DNA from: Ectobacillus ponti
Lineage (GTDB): Bacteria; Bacillota; Bacilli; Bacillales; Bacillaceae_G
Assembly: GCF_024294785.1 (NCBI RefSeq)
Contig: NZ_JANCLT010000005.1
Location: 62,001-126,000 of the forward strand
Length of the DNA: 64,000 nucleotides
Direction: 5' to 3'
Part shown: in pieces, positions 37,778-46,773 of the stretch
Layout of the letters: each line of letters starts with the position of its first letter
Position numbering within the stretch: position 1 is the stretch's first letter
Translations under genes and position numbers: made by a program
Notes under the pieces: model-generated
What the model saw: only the letters and a program-made list of their open reading frames with translations
Database searches by the model: none
Told to the model about the DNA's origin: nothing

Positions 37778-39115
37778 ATGGCAAAGTATACGAAAGACGA
37801 TATTTTTCGCATGGCGAGCGAGCAGAATGTAAAGTATATCCGACTGCAGTTTACAGATTTGCTTGGTATCATTAAAAACGTAGAAATCCCGGTAAGCCAG
37901 TTGGAAAAAGCATTGGACAACAAAATGATGTTTGACGGTTCCTCAATTGAAGGCTTCGTCCGCATTGAAGAATCTGACATGTACCTGTATCCGGACTTGG
38001 ACACTTGGGTTGTCTTCCCTTGGACTGCTGAAAAAGGAAAAGTAGCACGCTTGATTTGTGACATTTATAATCCGGATGGCACACCGTTCGAGGGTGACCC
38101 GCGCAATAACCTGAAGCGCATTCTCAAAGAAATGGAAGCACTGGGCTTCACGGAATTCAATCTTGGGCCTGAACCGGAATTCTTCCTGTTCAAGGTGGAT
38201 GAGAAGGGCAATCCGACGCTTGAGCTGAATGACAACGGCGGATATTTTGACCTGGCTCCAACAGATCTTGGCGAGAACTGCCGCCGCGATATCGTGCTTG
38301 AACTGGAAGAAATGGGCTTTGAAATTGAAGCATCTCACCATGAGGTGGCGCCTGGCCAGCACGAGATTGACTTTAAATATGCAAATGCGCTGAAGGCATG
38401 TGACGACATCCAAACCTTCAAGCTGGTGGTTAAAACCATCGCCCGCAAGCACGGTTTGCATGCGACATTCATGCCAAAGCCATTGTTTGGTGTGAACGGC
38501 TCCGGCATGCACTGCAACCTGTCCTTGTTCCGCGGCAATGAGAATGCGTTCTATGATGAGAAAGGCGGACAACTGCAGCTGAGCGAAACAGCGCTGCACT
38601 TTATCGCCGGTGTGCTGAAGCACGCGCCAGGCTTTACTGCTGTGACAAATCCGACAGTCAACTCCTACAAGCGCCTCGTTCCAGGCTACGAAGCACCTTG
38701 CTACGTGGCATGGTCTGCACGCAACCGCAGCCCGCTGATCCGGATCCCGGCATCCCGCGGCCTAAGCACACGTGTAGAAGTGCGCAGCGTTGACCCGGCA
38801 GCGAACCCGTATCTGGCAATGGCTGTTCTCTTGGCCGCGGGCCTCGATGGTGTGAAGAACAAGATTGCTGCACCGGCACCGGTTGACCGCAACATTTACG
38901 TCATGACACGTGAAGAGCGTGAGAAGGCAGGCATCGCGGATCTGCCGGCAACTTTGGCACATGCGCTGAACAACCTGAAGGCGGATGAAGTCATCTGCGG
39001 CGCACTCGGTGAGCACCTGCTGGATCACTTCATTGAAGCGAAGGAAATTGAGTGGGATATGTTCCGTACACAAGTGCATCAGTGGGAACGCGACCAATAC
39101 ATGAGCATCTATTAA
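37778..39115 (+). CDS. glnA: Glutamine synthetase type I
   Basis: This 445-residue GSI-alpha enzyme makes glutamine from glutamate, ammonia and ATP. It has DGSSIEGF near residue 50, GPEPEFFLF with metal-binding glutamate, the [15 protein letters not shown] segment, and [17 protein letters not shown]. It lacks the adenylylation-loop insertion of enteric enzymes, as expected of the feedback-regulated Bacillus type. AGGAGG precedes the ATG. It is co-transcribed with glnR under the dual operators. Confidence 0.97.
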   Translation: MAKYTKDDIFRMASEQNVKYIRLQFTDLLGIIKNVEIPVSQLEKALDNKMMFDGSSIEGFVRIEESDMYLYPDLDTWVVFPWTAEKGKVARLICDIYNPDGTPFEGDPRNNLKRILKEMEALGFTEFNLGPEPEFFLFKVDEKGNPTLELNDNGGYFDLAPTDLGENCRRDIVLELEEMGFEIEASHHEVAPGQHEIDFKYANALKACDDIQTFKLVVKTIARKHGLHATFMPKPLFGVNGSGMHCNLSLFRGNENAFYDEKGGQLQLSETALHFIAGVLKHAPGFTAVTNPTVNSYKRLVPGYEAPCYVAWSARNRSPLIRIPASRGLSTRVEVRSVDPAANPYLAMAVLLAAGLDGVKNKIAAPAPVDRNIYVMTREEREKAGIADLPATLAHALNNLKADEVICGALGEHLLDHFIEAKEIEWDMFRTQVHQWERDQYMSIY

Positions 39116-39127
39116 AATGAAACATAA

Positions 39128-39161
39128 CCCCCCCTTTGATGTCTATGCATCAAAGGGGGGG
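39128..39161 (+). terminator. Terminator after glnA
   Basis: A 14-bp stem CCCCCCCTTTGATG / CATCAAAGGGGGGG with a 6-nt loop, flanked by ACATA / TATGT that could extend it; only a short T-tract. I see nothing further before 39340. Confidence 0.8.
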
Positions 39162-39364
39162 TCTATGTGTTTTGGCACATCCTGAGTTCCTGCATTTGGT
39201 ATTGTTTTTTAGAAAAAGTTCCGCATGTTTTCGCAATTGGTATAAGCCGCGGCACACAGCCTCAGGCAACGACATCTGCACAAACCCATGATAGAGGAAA
39301 AGGATGAAAGCTGCGAAAATTATCCATAATAGGGATATGAATAAACCTATTGGAGGAAATCTGA

Positions 39365-40363
39365 ATGCCTGAGAGACCTGCCGTTACTTCATCGGAGCTT
39401 GGGGTATTATGGCTTACCTATCAACAAAAAACCATGATTTTACGTATGCTGGAGTATTTCATTGCCAGAGCGGATGATGAAAAAGCTGCGGGCATCATGA
39501 AGGGATTGTATGGGGAAGCCCACCCCTATGCGGAAAGAATGAAAGAAATCTTTCAAGAAGAGGGGGCAGCGGTGCCTATAGGATTTACTGTGCAGGATGT
39601 GGAGCAGAATGCACCAAAACTGTATGACAATGGCTTTGATATCATGTTCATCCGGCTGATGAAGGAAATCAGCATGGGCATGCATGCGCTGAACATCACA
39701 ATGGTATACCGTGAAGATTTAATACTTCTGTTTAAGGACTTAACGGCCATTACACAGAAGTACTACGCACTTTGCTCGGGATATCTGCTGGAGAAAGGGA
39801 TACTGGCACGGCCTCCGTATATTGCGATGCCGCAATCGGTGGAGTTTGCCGAGAGCACCCGTTATTTAAGCGGCAATCCCATTGCGGATTTGTTTCATGA
39901 AAAGCGTACACTGAATACAGTGGAGCTTGCCCATATTTATCACTCCATTGAAGCAAATATAATAGGAAAGCAGCTCATTATGGGGTTTGCGCAAGTCGCT
40001 CAGGAAGAAGAGGCAAGAAGCTTTTTCCGTGAAGGTGCGAAGCTTGCAGAAAGCATCATTGAAGAACTGCGGCATGTGCTTCAAAAAAGCGGGGTGCAAT
40101 CTCCCGAATCCTCGGTCGGGAATCTTACACTGTCGACGGATGCTCCTTTCTCAGACAAGCTCATGATGTATTGCATCAGCCTGTTCTGCAGCTTTTCCAT
40201 GGGAGGAAACTCGCTGGGTACAGCCTTCAGCCTGCGGAATGATCTGCCCGCCAAGATGACTGTTTTCATGAAGGATATTTTTGAATACGCCCATAAAGGG
40301 GCGAAGATTATGATTCGCCATGGCTGGATGGAAGAGCCGCTCCAGCTGGAAAAGCCGGAATAG
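39365..40363 (+). CDS. DUF3231 protein
   Basis: This 332-residue protein is made of two similar halves, each about 160 residues with an all-helical ferritin/CotF-like character. The first half has LRMLEYFIARADDEKAAGIM and the second has GKQLIMGFAQVAQEEEARSF. This is the DUF3231 architecture of spore-forming Bacilli, whose function is not established. A good GGAGG ribosome-binding site precedes the ATG. It stands alone between glnA and lexA. I found no convincing sporulation promoter, although CATAATA at 39325 resembles a forespore -10. Confidence 0.82.
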   Translation: MPERPAVTSSELGVLWLTYQQKTMILRMLEYFIARADDEKAAGIMKGLYGEAHPYAERMKEIFQEEGAAVPIGFTVQDVEQNAPKLYDNGFDIMFIRLMKEISMGMHALNITMVYREDLILLFKDLTAITQKYYALCSGYLLEKGILARPPYIAMPQSVEFAESTRYLSGNPIADLFHEKRTLNTVELAHIYHSIEANIIGKQLIMGFAQVAQEEEARSFFREGAKLAESIIEELRHVLQKSGVQSPESSVGNLTLSTDAPFSDKLMMYCISLFCSFSMGGNSLGTAFSLRNDLPAKMTVFMKDIFEYAHKGAKIMIRHGWMEEPLQLEKPE

Positions 40364-40502
40364 CGCCCTCTGAGCAGGAAGGTTACGGCTTTTGTAATGG
40401 AAGCTGTTGAGGCCGTGCTGTTGACGGAAGGAGCCTATGCGGGCACTCTTATTTTATGGGAAAGGGATGGCTGCTTGGGGAAATATTCCTAAGCAAAGAA
40501 AG

Positions 40503-40527
40503 GCCGGTCTCACATAGGTGAACCGGC
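40503..40527 (-). terminator. Terminator after lexA
   Basis: Stem GCCGGT / ACCGGC with inner TCAC / GTGA. On the minus strand it is followed by CTTTCTTT. The rest of 40364-40500 holds nothing recognisable. Confidence 0.7.
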
Positions 40528-40542
40528 TCTTTGGCATCTCAT

Positions 40543-41163
40543 TTATTGAATATCCCGGTATACTCCCACAACCTTGCCGACAATGGACACATGCTGTAAG
40601 TAGAGCGGCTCCAGCAGGGCGTTTTCCGGCTGCAGGCGGATGTGTGTTTCTTCCTTATAGAAGCGTTTGACAGTTGCTTCGTTCTCTTCCGTCAGCGCCA
40701 CCACAATCTCCCCGTTGTTGGCAGACTGTTGCTGACGCACGACTACAAGGTCACCATCCAGGATGCCGGCTTCAATCATGCTGTCCCCTGACACGCGGAG
40801 CATAAAGACATGATCGGAGCTCGGGACAAGGCTGGCCGGCAACGGGAACAGGTCCTCCACGTTTTCCACAGCTGTAATCGGCGGGCCTGCTGTCACTTTG
40901 CCGACAATGGGGACATGGACAACGGGATGCTTGGCAGTTGCATACAGCTCTTCGTCCAGAATTTCGATGGCCCGCGGTTTTGTCGGATCGCGGCGGATGT
41001 ATCCTTTCTCCTCCAGACGCGATAGATGTCCATGAACGGTTGAGCTTGATGCAAGTCCGACTGCTTCGCCAATCTCCCGAACGGAAGGCGGATAGCCCTT
41101 CTCTTGTACCTTTTGCTTGATGAAACTCAGTATATCCTGCTGTCGCTTCGTCAGCTTCTCCAT
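40543..41163 (-). CDS. lexA: SOS repressor LexA
   Basis: This 206-residue protein has an N-terminal winged helix ([20 protein letters not shown]) and a C-terminal S24 self-protease. The cleavage bond is A92-G93 in VTAGPP, the nucleophile is S128 in SGDSM, and the base is K166 in ATVKRF. It represses SOS genes until RecA filaments trigger self-cleavage. GAGGTG precedes the ATG. A single SOS box in the 134-bp divergent spacer overlaps its -35, so it is autoregulated. Confidence 0.97.
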   Translation of the reverse strand: MEKLTKRQQDILSFIKQKVQEKGYPPSVREIGEAVGLASSSTVHGHLSRLEEKGYIRRDPTKPRAIEILDEELYATAKHPVVHVPIVGKVTAGPPITAVENVEDLFPLPASLVPSSDHVFMLRVSGDSMIEAGILDGDLVVVRQQQSANNGEIVVALTEENEATVKRFYKEETHIRLQPENALLEPLYLQHVSIVGKVVGVYRDIQ

Positions 41164-41200
41164 CGCTTACACCTCATTTTGTGTAGAAAATTCTAGCTTT

Positions 41201-41229
41201 AGTATACCATACCATTTCCTAGTCCACAA
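41201..41229 (-). promoter_or_regulatory. Promoter of lexA
   Basis: Minus strand: -35 TTGTGG (41229-41224), 17-nt spacer, extended -10 TGG-TATACT with TATACT at 41206-41201. The SOS box overlaps the -35. Confidence 0.7.
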
Positions 41230-41240
41230 ACATAAGTTCG
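41227..41240. promoter_or_regulatory. LexA (SOS) operator shared by lexA and yneB
   Basis: CAAACATAAGTTCG on plus, CGAACTTATGTTTG on minus; one mismatch from GAAC-N4-GTTC. It sits over the -35 regions of both divergent promoters. Confidence 0.82.
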
Positions 41241-41265
41241 TGGAAGGCTCTTTCTATGTTATAAT
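41237..41265 (+). promoter_or_regulatory. Promoter of yneB-ynzC
   Basis: Extended -10 TGT-TATAAT with TATAAT at 41260-41265. The weak -35 (TTCGTG) abuts the SOS box. Confidence 0.7.
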
Positions 41266-41279
41266 GAAGAAAACAGTGA

Positions 41280-41948
<669 letters not shown>

Positions 41949-41997
41949 GAATAACTGTTGTATGATGAGTAGCATCGCAACTGAAAGGAGATCTGAT

Positions 41998-42234
41998 ATG
42001 CTGAGCGCAGACAAACTGCAACGTATCAATGAACTTGCCAAAAAAGCGAAAACACAAGGACTGACAGAGGCTGAGCAGCAGGAACGCCAAGCGTTGCGCC
42101 AGGAATACCTGCAAATATTCCGCGGCCATATGCTGGACCAGCTGAAGTCGATGACAATCGTTGATGATAAAGGGAACGATGTAACACCTGATAAGCTGAA
42201 GCTGTTGAAGCAGCAGGGGAGCATCCTGAACTAA
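41998..42234 (+). CDS. ynzC: DUF896 protein YnzC
   Basis: This 78-residue protein (MLSADKLQRINELAKKAKTQ) is a two-helix DUF896 family member, known in B. subtilis as the SOS-induced YnzC; its function is unknown. GAAAGGAG is 7 nt before the ATG. Its longer in-frame upstream extension overlaps yneB and is rejected. It ends at a strong terminator, closing the SOS operon. Confidence 0.92.
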   Translation: MLSADKLQRINELAKKAKTQGLTEAEQQERQALRQEYLQIFRGHMLDQLKSMTIVDDKGNDVTPDKLKLLKQQGSILN

Positions 42235-42237
42235 AGG

Positions 42238-42261
42238 GGCGGCGAAAGCCGTCTTTTTTTA
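42238..42261 (+). terminator. Terminator after ynzC
   Basis: Six-pair stem GGCGGC / GCCGTC with a GAAA tetraloop, then seven T. The following 42262-42479 spacer shows only an AT-rich tract and a weak CodY-like sequence near 42365. Confidence 0.88.
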
Positions 42262-42479
42262 TGCGGAAGAAGACAGCTTCTCCTTTCGCGGGGAGTAGCC
42301 CTGCATACCATGCTGCGGCAGACATCCAAAGTCCGCGGAGCCTCTTCGCCGTGCTTCTGTAAAATACAGAAAATTCTATAATTTAATATTATCTCATGTG
42401 AATTCTGAAAAAGAAAGGGCTTTCTTTCTCTTTGGAGCGCCACTCTCTTCTTCTTTTCTGATAAAAGGCGACATAGCGG

Positions 42480-42508
42480 TTGTGTATTTCCTCACATCGG
42501 GCTATCAT
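42480..42508 (+). promoter_or_regulatory. SigA promoter of tkt
   Basis: -35 TTGTGT (42480-42485), 17-nt spacer, -10 TATCAT (42503-42508). Confidence 0.65.
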
Positions 42509-42558
42509 ATAAATATGTTGAGGCTCTCACAACTCTCTTTTTGAAAGGAAGAAGCAGT

Positions 42559-44565
42559 ATGTCACAAACAATTGAACAGCTTTCCATCAGCAGCATCCGG
42601 ACTTTGTCCATCGATGCCATTGAGAAAGCAAATTCCGGCCACCCAGGCATGCCAATGGGTGCAGCACCGATGGCTTATACATTATGGGCAAAATTCATGA
42701 ATCATAACCCAAGCAATCCAAGCTGGTTCAACCGCGACCGTTTTGTGTTGTCTGCGGGACACGGCTCTATGCTGTTGTACAGCCTGCTGCATTTGTCCGG
42801 CTATGATGTTACGGTGGATGACCTGAAAAGCTTCCGTCAATGGGGCAGCAAAACACCGGGCCATCCGGAAGTTGGCCACACACCTGGTGTGGACTGCACA
42901 ACTGGCCCGCTTGGACAAGGAATTGCGACTGCAGTCGGCATGGCTATGGCAGAACGCCATTTGGCAGCCAAATACAACCGTGATGCGTTCAATGTAGTAG
43001 ACCACTATACATATGTGATTTGCGGCGATGGCGACCTGATGGAGGGTGTATCCGCAGAAGCTTCTTCGCTGGCAGCACACCTGCAGCTTGGTCGCCTTGT
43101 TGTTCTGTATGACTCCAATGATATCTCTTTGGATGGCGATTTGCACCGTTCTTTCTCCGAAAGCGTGGAGCAGCGTTATCAGGCATACGGCTGGCAATAT
43201 GTTCGCGTAGAAGATGGAAACGATATCGAAGAACTGACAAGAGCGCTTGCTGAAGCAAAAACAGACGAAACACGTCCAACTCTGGTTGAGGTGCGCACAA
43301 CAATCGGCTACGGCTCTCCGAATAAAGCAGGCAGCTCTTCCTCCCACGGCTCTCCGCTCGGCAAGGAAGAGACAAGACTGACGAAGGAAGCGTACAAGTG
43401 GACATTTGAGAACGATTTCCACGTTCCGGACGAAGTATACGCACACTTCCGTTCTGTCATCAAGGAAGCAGGCGAGAAGAAGGAAGCGGAATGGGATGCC
43501 CTGTACAAGCAGTATGCAGCGGCTCACCCGGAATTGGCAGCCGAGCTCTCCGCTGCCATTGAGGGACGCCTGCCTGAGGGCTGGAGCGATGCTCTGCCGG
43601 CATATGAGCTTGGCACAAAGACAGCGACACGTTCTTCTTCCGGTGATGCGATTCAAGCCATTGCGAAGACAGTTCCGGCTATTTTCGGCGGTTCTGCCGA
43701 CCTGGCTGGCTCCAACAAAACGTACATGAAGAACATGGGTGATTTCTCCCGCAATGACTACAGCGGCAAAAACATCTGGTATGGCGTGCGTGAGTTTGCA
43801 ATGGGCGCTGCCATGAATGGAATTGCTCTGCACGGCGGCTTGAAAACATTTGGCGGCACGTTCTTCGTATTCTCTGACTACCTGCGCCCGGCAGTTCGCT
43901 TGGCGGCGCTGATGAAGCTGCCTGTGACGTATGTGCTCACACATGACAGTATTGCAGTTGGGGAAGACGGCCCGACGCATGAGCCGGTTGAGCACCTGGC
44001 AGCATTGCGCGCCATGCCTGGCCTGAGCATCATCCGCCCTGCAGATGGAAACGAATCTTCTGCAGCTTGGCGTTTGGCGTTGGAGTCCACGGATACACCA
44101 ACAGCGTTGGTGCTGACACGTCAAGACCTGCCGGCATTGGAAGGTGCGAAGGAGAACACATATGAAAAAGTATCCAAGGGTGCTTATGTTGTGTCTCCAG
44201 CGCAAAAGGAAACAGCGGATGTGCTGCTGTTGGCAACCGGTTCCGAGGTTAGCCTGGCAGTAGAGGCGCAAAAGGCGCTGGCGCAGGAAGGCATTGACGC
44301 TTCTGTTGTCAGCATGCCATCCTTCGATCGTTTTGAAGCACAGGATGCTGCTTATAAGCAATCTGTTCTGCCTAAAAATGTGACAAAGCGTCTGGCAATT
44401 GAGATGGGCGCCACACTTGGCTGGCACCGCTATGTCGGCCTTGACGGAGATGTGATTGGCATTGATACATTCGGCGCATCCGCTCCTGGCGAAAAGATAA
44501 TGGCGGAGTACGGCTTCACGGTGGAAAACGTGGTTGCCCGTGCGAAGGCATTGCTGCAGCAGTAA
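42559..44565 (+). CDS. tkt: Transketolase
   Basis: This 668-residue thiamine-diphosphate enzyme moves two-carbon units between sugar phosphates in the pentose phosphate pathway. It has [12 protein letters not shown], the TPP/Mg motif [14 protein letters not shown], and the pyrimidine-domain segment [26 protein letters not shown] lies upstream of MSQTIEQL; an in-frame extension of six codons has no ribosome-binding site. It is a monocistronic unit with its own promoter and a strong terminator. Confidence 0.97.
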   Translation: MSQTIEQLSISSIRTLSIDAIEKANSGHPGMPMGAAPMAYTLWAKFMNHNPSNPSWFNRDRFVLSAGHGSMLLYSLLHLSGYDVTVDDLKSFRQWGSKTPGHPEVGHTPGVDCTTGPLGQGIATAVGMAMAERHLAAKYNRDAFNVVDHYTYVICGDGDLMEGVSAEASSLAAHLQLGRLVVLYDSNDISLDGDLHRSFSESVEQRYQAYGWQYVRVEDGNDIEELTRALAEAKTDETRPTLVEVRTTIGYGSPNKAGSSSSHGSPLGKEETRLTKEAYKWTFENDFHVPDEVYAHFRSVIKEAGEKKEAEWDALYKQYAAAHPELAAELSAAIEGRLPEGWSDALPAYELGTKTATRSSSGDAIQAIAKTVPAIFGGSADLAGSNKTYMKNMGDFSRNDYSGKNIWYGVREFAMGAAMNGIALHGGLKTFGGTFFVFSDYLRPAVRLAALMKLPVTYVLTHDSIAVGEDGPTHEPVEHLAALRAMPGLSIIRPADGNESSAAWRLALESTDTPTALVLTRQDLPALEGAKENTYEKVSKGAYVVSPAQKETADVLLLATGSEVSLAVEAQKALAQEGIDASVVSMPSFDRFEAQDAAYKQSVLPKNVTKRLAIEMGATLGWHRYVGLDGDVIGIDTFGASAPGEKIMAEYGFTVENVVARAKALLQQ

Positions 44566-44571
44566 GATTGC

Positions 44572-44612
44572 AAAGCCGGTACACTGTTCAAGACAGTGTG
44601 CCGGCTTTTTTG
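44572..44612 (+). terminator. Terminator after tkt
   Basis: A 15-bp stem (AAAGCCGGTACACTG with complement, one T-G pair), 7-nt loop, then TTTTTT. Confidence 0.93.
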
Positions 44613-44677
44613 TATGTGGGAAGGCGGCCGGAACCTCCCTTCGGATGGCTAAGCGGGTTGCTTTCGCTTTTCGTGGA

Positions 44678-44686
44678 TTCGACAGA
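44678..44686 (-). promoter_or_regulatory. Spo0A box upstream of sirA
   Basis: Minus strand TCTGTCGAA matches TTTGTCRAA at 8 of 9 and contains the core TGTCGAA. It lies about 55-60 bp upstream of the -10 TATAAT at 44738-44743, which has a poor -35. Confidence 0.6.
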
Positions 44687-44780
44687 AATAGTTGTTTCTT
44701 GCTCCACCGTCAGACAATCTCCTCGCAGGACAGCCTCTATAATAGAATGTAGACGAATTGTAAATGGCGGAGGAGGATGC

Positions 44781-45227
44781 ATGGTGAAAACGTATCATCT
44801 GTACTTAATGCAACATGACATCGCCAAAGAGTATTTCGGACGGGAATCGCTGTTGTTTGACCTGTTTTCCCGATTTACCCGCTCCCGTTCCCTCGCGGAA
44901 AAAAAGGTGCTGTACCGGCAGATCAAGTATGTGACGAAGCCGCTGCCGGCACTGAAGCTGCACCACCGCACCGAACAGGCGCTGGGGTCCCACCCGGGCT
45001 ACCGGCGTGAGGGGAACACCCATTGGCTGTGGGAAAGTGGACAAGCATGGACAAAGCTGACGCTTCACCGGCAGTATGCCGTGCTGGAATCCAGCGGACA
45101 CTATGAGCTGGAGGCCATGTTTTTTGAAGTGCTCCGCAAGCAGGAAGCAACATTTTTGGCTCTGAACTATGAGAACGAACAGTCTGGTTGGCTGAATCCG
45201 ATCAGGCAGGAGCGGAAGTACGTATAG
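44781..45227 (+). CDS. sirA: Sporulation inhibitor of replication SirA
   Basis: This 148-residue protein matches B. subtilis SirA (YneE) in length and in EYFGRESLLFDLF near the start, MFFEVL, FLALNYEN and SGWLNPIRQERKYV at the C-terminus. SirA binds domain I of DnaA and blocks new rounds of replication when cells commit to sporulation. GGAGGAGG precedes the ATG. The upstream Spo0A box and weak -35 fit direct activation by Spo0A~P. Confidence 0.9.
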   Translation: MVKTYHLYLMQHDIAKEYFGRESLLFDLFSRFTRSRSLAEKKVLYRQIKYVTKPLPALKLHHRTEQALGSHPGYRREGNTHWLWESGQAWTKLTLHRQYAVLESSGHYELEAMFFEVLRKQEATFLALNYENEQSGWLNPIRQERKYV

Positions 45228-45309
45228 CAAAAAAATGTCGGATACAAGCTTGTCTTCTTCAGCAGGTTTTAGTACACTGTAATGTAGACAACATGAAGGA
45301 GGAAACACT

Positions 45310-45528
45310 ATGCCGGTTTGGGTTGGTATCTTAATCGCTTTGCTTGCACTTGCAGGCGGCGTGGCGCTTGGCTTTTATTTGGCGCGCCGATACATGATGG
45401 ATTACTTGAAGAAGAATCCGCCAGTGAATGAGCAAATGTTGAAAATGATGATGATGCAGATGGGACAAAAGCCGTCTCAGAAGAAAATCAATCAAATGAT
45501 GCAGGCAATGAACAAGCAGACGAAATAA
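45310..45528 (+). CDS. yneF: UPF0154 membrane protein YneF
   Basis: This 72-residue protein has one N-terminal transmembrane helix ([20 protein letters not shown]) followed by [20 protein letters not shown]. Its C-terminus is rich in Met, Lys and Gln, the UPF0154/YneF signature. It is predicted to have its tail in the cytoplasm. Function unknown. AAGGAGG precedes the ATG, and the gene lies 83 bp after sirA in the same direction. Confidence 0.93.
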   Translation: MPVWVGILIALLALAGGVALGFYLARRYMMDYLKKNPPVNEQMLKMMMMQMGQKPSQKKINQMMQAMNKQTK

Positions 45529-45591
45529 GAATGAAGGAGGCACTCAGAAGTGGGTGTCTTTTCGTTTACAGCATATAGGCGAGGTGAAAGT

Positions 45592-46665
45592 ATGAATTTT
45601 TCCATTGATGTCCCAACAATTGGGATTCAAGAGGCATTAGCAGGCGACTTTGTTTTTGTGGACGTACGGACGCCGGCGGAATATGAGGAATTCCGTATAC
45701 CTGGCAGTTTGAATATCCCCATCTTCTCCAATGAAGAGCGGGTGGAGGTGGGCACAACTTATAAGCAGGTGGGGCAGGAAGAAGCAAAGGATATTGGAAT
45801 CGGGATTCTATCCGCCAAGCTGCCGGAGTTCTATCAACGGATGAAGGAAATCTACGGGGAGCAGGGCAAGCCGATGGTTGTCTATTGCTGGCGCGGAGGC
45901 ATGCGCAGCAGGTCTATCGTGGTAACGATGGGTACGCTGGGGATTCCGGTTGTGCAGCTGACAGGCGGCATCCGCTCCTACCGCGAGCTGGTCACAGAAG
46001 GGCTGGAGGAAGCGGCGGCAAATCCGAAGCCGTATCTGGTGCTGGAGGGCAATACCGGAACAGGTAAAACAGAAATCCTGCAGCGCCTGCAGCAGGAGGG
46101 CTACCCGGTTATGGACTTGGAAGGGCTGGCCAGCCACCGTGGCTCCATCTTCGGGCAAATCGGCTTGGAGGTGCGCTCGCAGAAGATGTTTGAAAGTCTG
46201 TTGTACTGGCGCCTGCAGGAGCTGAAGGATGCTCCGTACTATATTATTGAAGCGGAGAGCAAGCGCATCGGCCGGATTACGCTGCCGCCGTTTCTGCTTG
46301 CAGGCAAGGAAGGCGGAACGCGCATCCGTTTGCATCTGCCGATGTCAGAGCGGGCCGACATCATTTGTGAGATATACCGCTTTGATTTATACAAGGATAA
46401 GTTTTATGCGGCATTCCAAGGCATTTCCAGACATTTGCCGGATGGGGTCCGTATGGAAGCGGAAGAAGCCTTTCATACCGAAAATGTCCACCGTATTGTG
46501 GAGATTCTGTTTGAGTACTATTATGACCCGCGCTATGAGCATGCGGCAAACCAATACGATACACCTGTTCATCCGGTGTTTGCCGAAACACGGGAGGATG
46601 CCTATCAGCAGGTTAAGGAGCAAATTGATGCATTAGCGAAGCAAACGCAGCTTTCCCATTCGTGA
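45592..46665 (+). CDS. mnmH: tRNA 2-selenouridine/geranyl-2-thiouridine synthase
   Basis: This 357-residue protein (SelU/YbbB) has an N-terminal rhodanese domain with catalytic C99 in YCWRGGMRS. A P-loop domain follows with GNTGTGKT (153-160). MnmH replaces sulfur by selenium, or adds a geranyl group, at U34 of tRNAs for Lys, Glu and Gln. Selenation needs SelD, which is not in this window. GAGGTGAAAG precedes the ATG at 45592; the 14-codon upstream extension is rejected. Confidence 0.9.
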   Translation: MNFSIDVPTIGIQEALAGDFVFVDVRTPAEYEEFRIPGSLNIPIFSNEERVEVGTTYKQVGQEEAKDIGIGILSAKLPEFYQRMKEIYGEQGKPMVVYCWRGGMRSRSIVVTMGTLGIPVVQLTGGIRSYRELVTEGLEEAAANPKPYLVLEGNTGTGKTEILQRLQQEGYPVMDLEGLASHRGSIFGQIGLEVRSQKMFESLLYWRLQELKDAPYYIIEAESKRIGRITLPPFLLAGKEGGTRIRLHLPMSERADIICEIYRFDLYKDKFYAAFQGISRHLPDGVRMEAEEAFHTENVHRIVEILFEYYYDPRYEHAANQYDTPVHPVFAETREDAYQQVKEQIDALAKQTQLSHS

Positions 46666-46679
46666 GAGCTGCGTTTTTC
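46643..46679 (+). terminator. Terminator overlapping the end of mnmH
   Basis: Stem AAACGCAGCT / AGCTGCGTTT, loop with the stop codon, then TTTTT. Confidence 0.85.
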
Positions 46680-46704
46680 CTGCTGTCCGCGAGGCAAGTT
46701 TTAA

Positions 46705-46719
46705 AATTTTCTGGAAAAT
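46705..46719 (+). promoter_or_regulatory. CodY-like box before the ABC exporter
   Basis: AATTTTCTGGAAAAT matches AATTTTCWGAAAATT at 13 of 15. It covers the -35 position of an extended -10 promoter (TGG-TACACT, TACACT at 46736-46741). Confidence 0.45.
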
Positions 46720-46773
46720 AGATGGCTGCATTTGGTACACTGATAGCATCGTCTTCATGACAGGGGGGAGTAT

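Noticed and set aside
40399..40494. Plus-strand 31-codon frame between the DUF3231 gene and lexA
   Set aside because: No ribosome-binding site at a usable distance and no hydrophobic or family feature.
42365..42379. CodY box upstream of tkt
   Set aside because: 12 of 15 in an AT-rich tract, more than 100 bp from the promoter; likely chance.
42682..44427. Very long antisense frame across tkt
   Set aside because: A shadow of the transketolase codon pattern: Cys/Arg/His-rich product, no ribosome-binding site, no recognisable domain.
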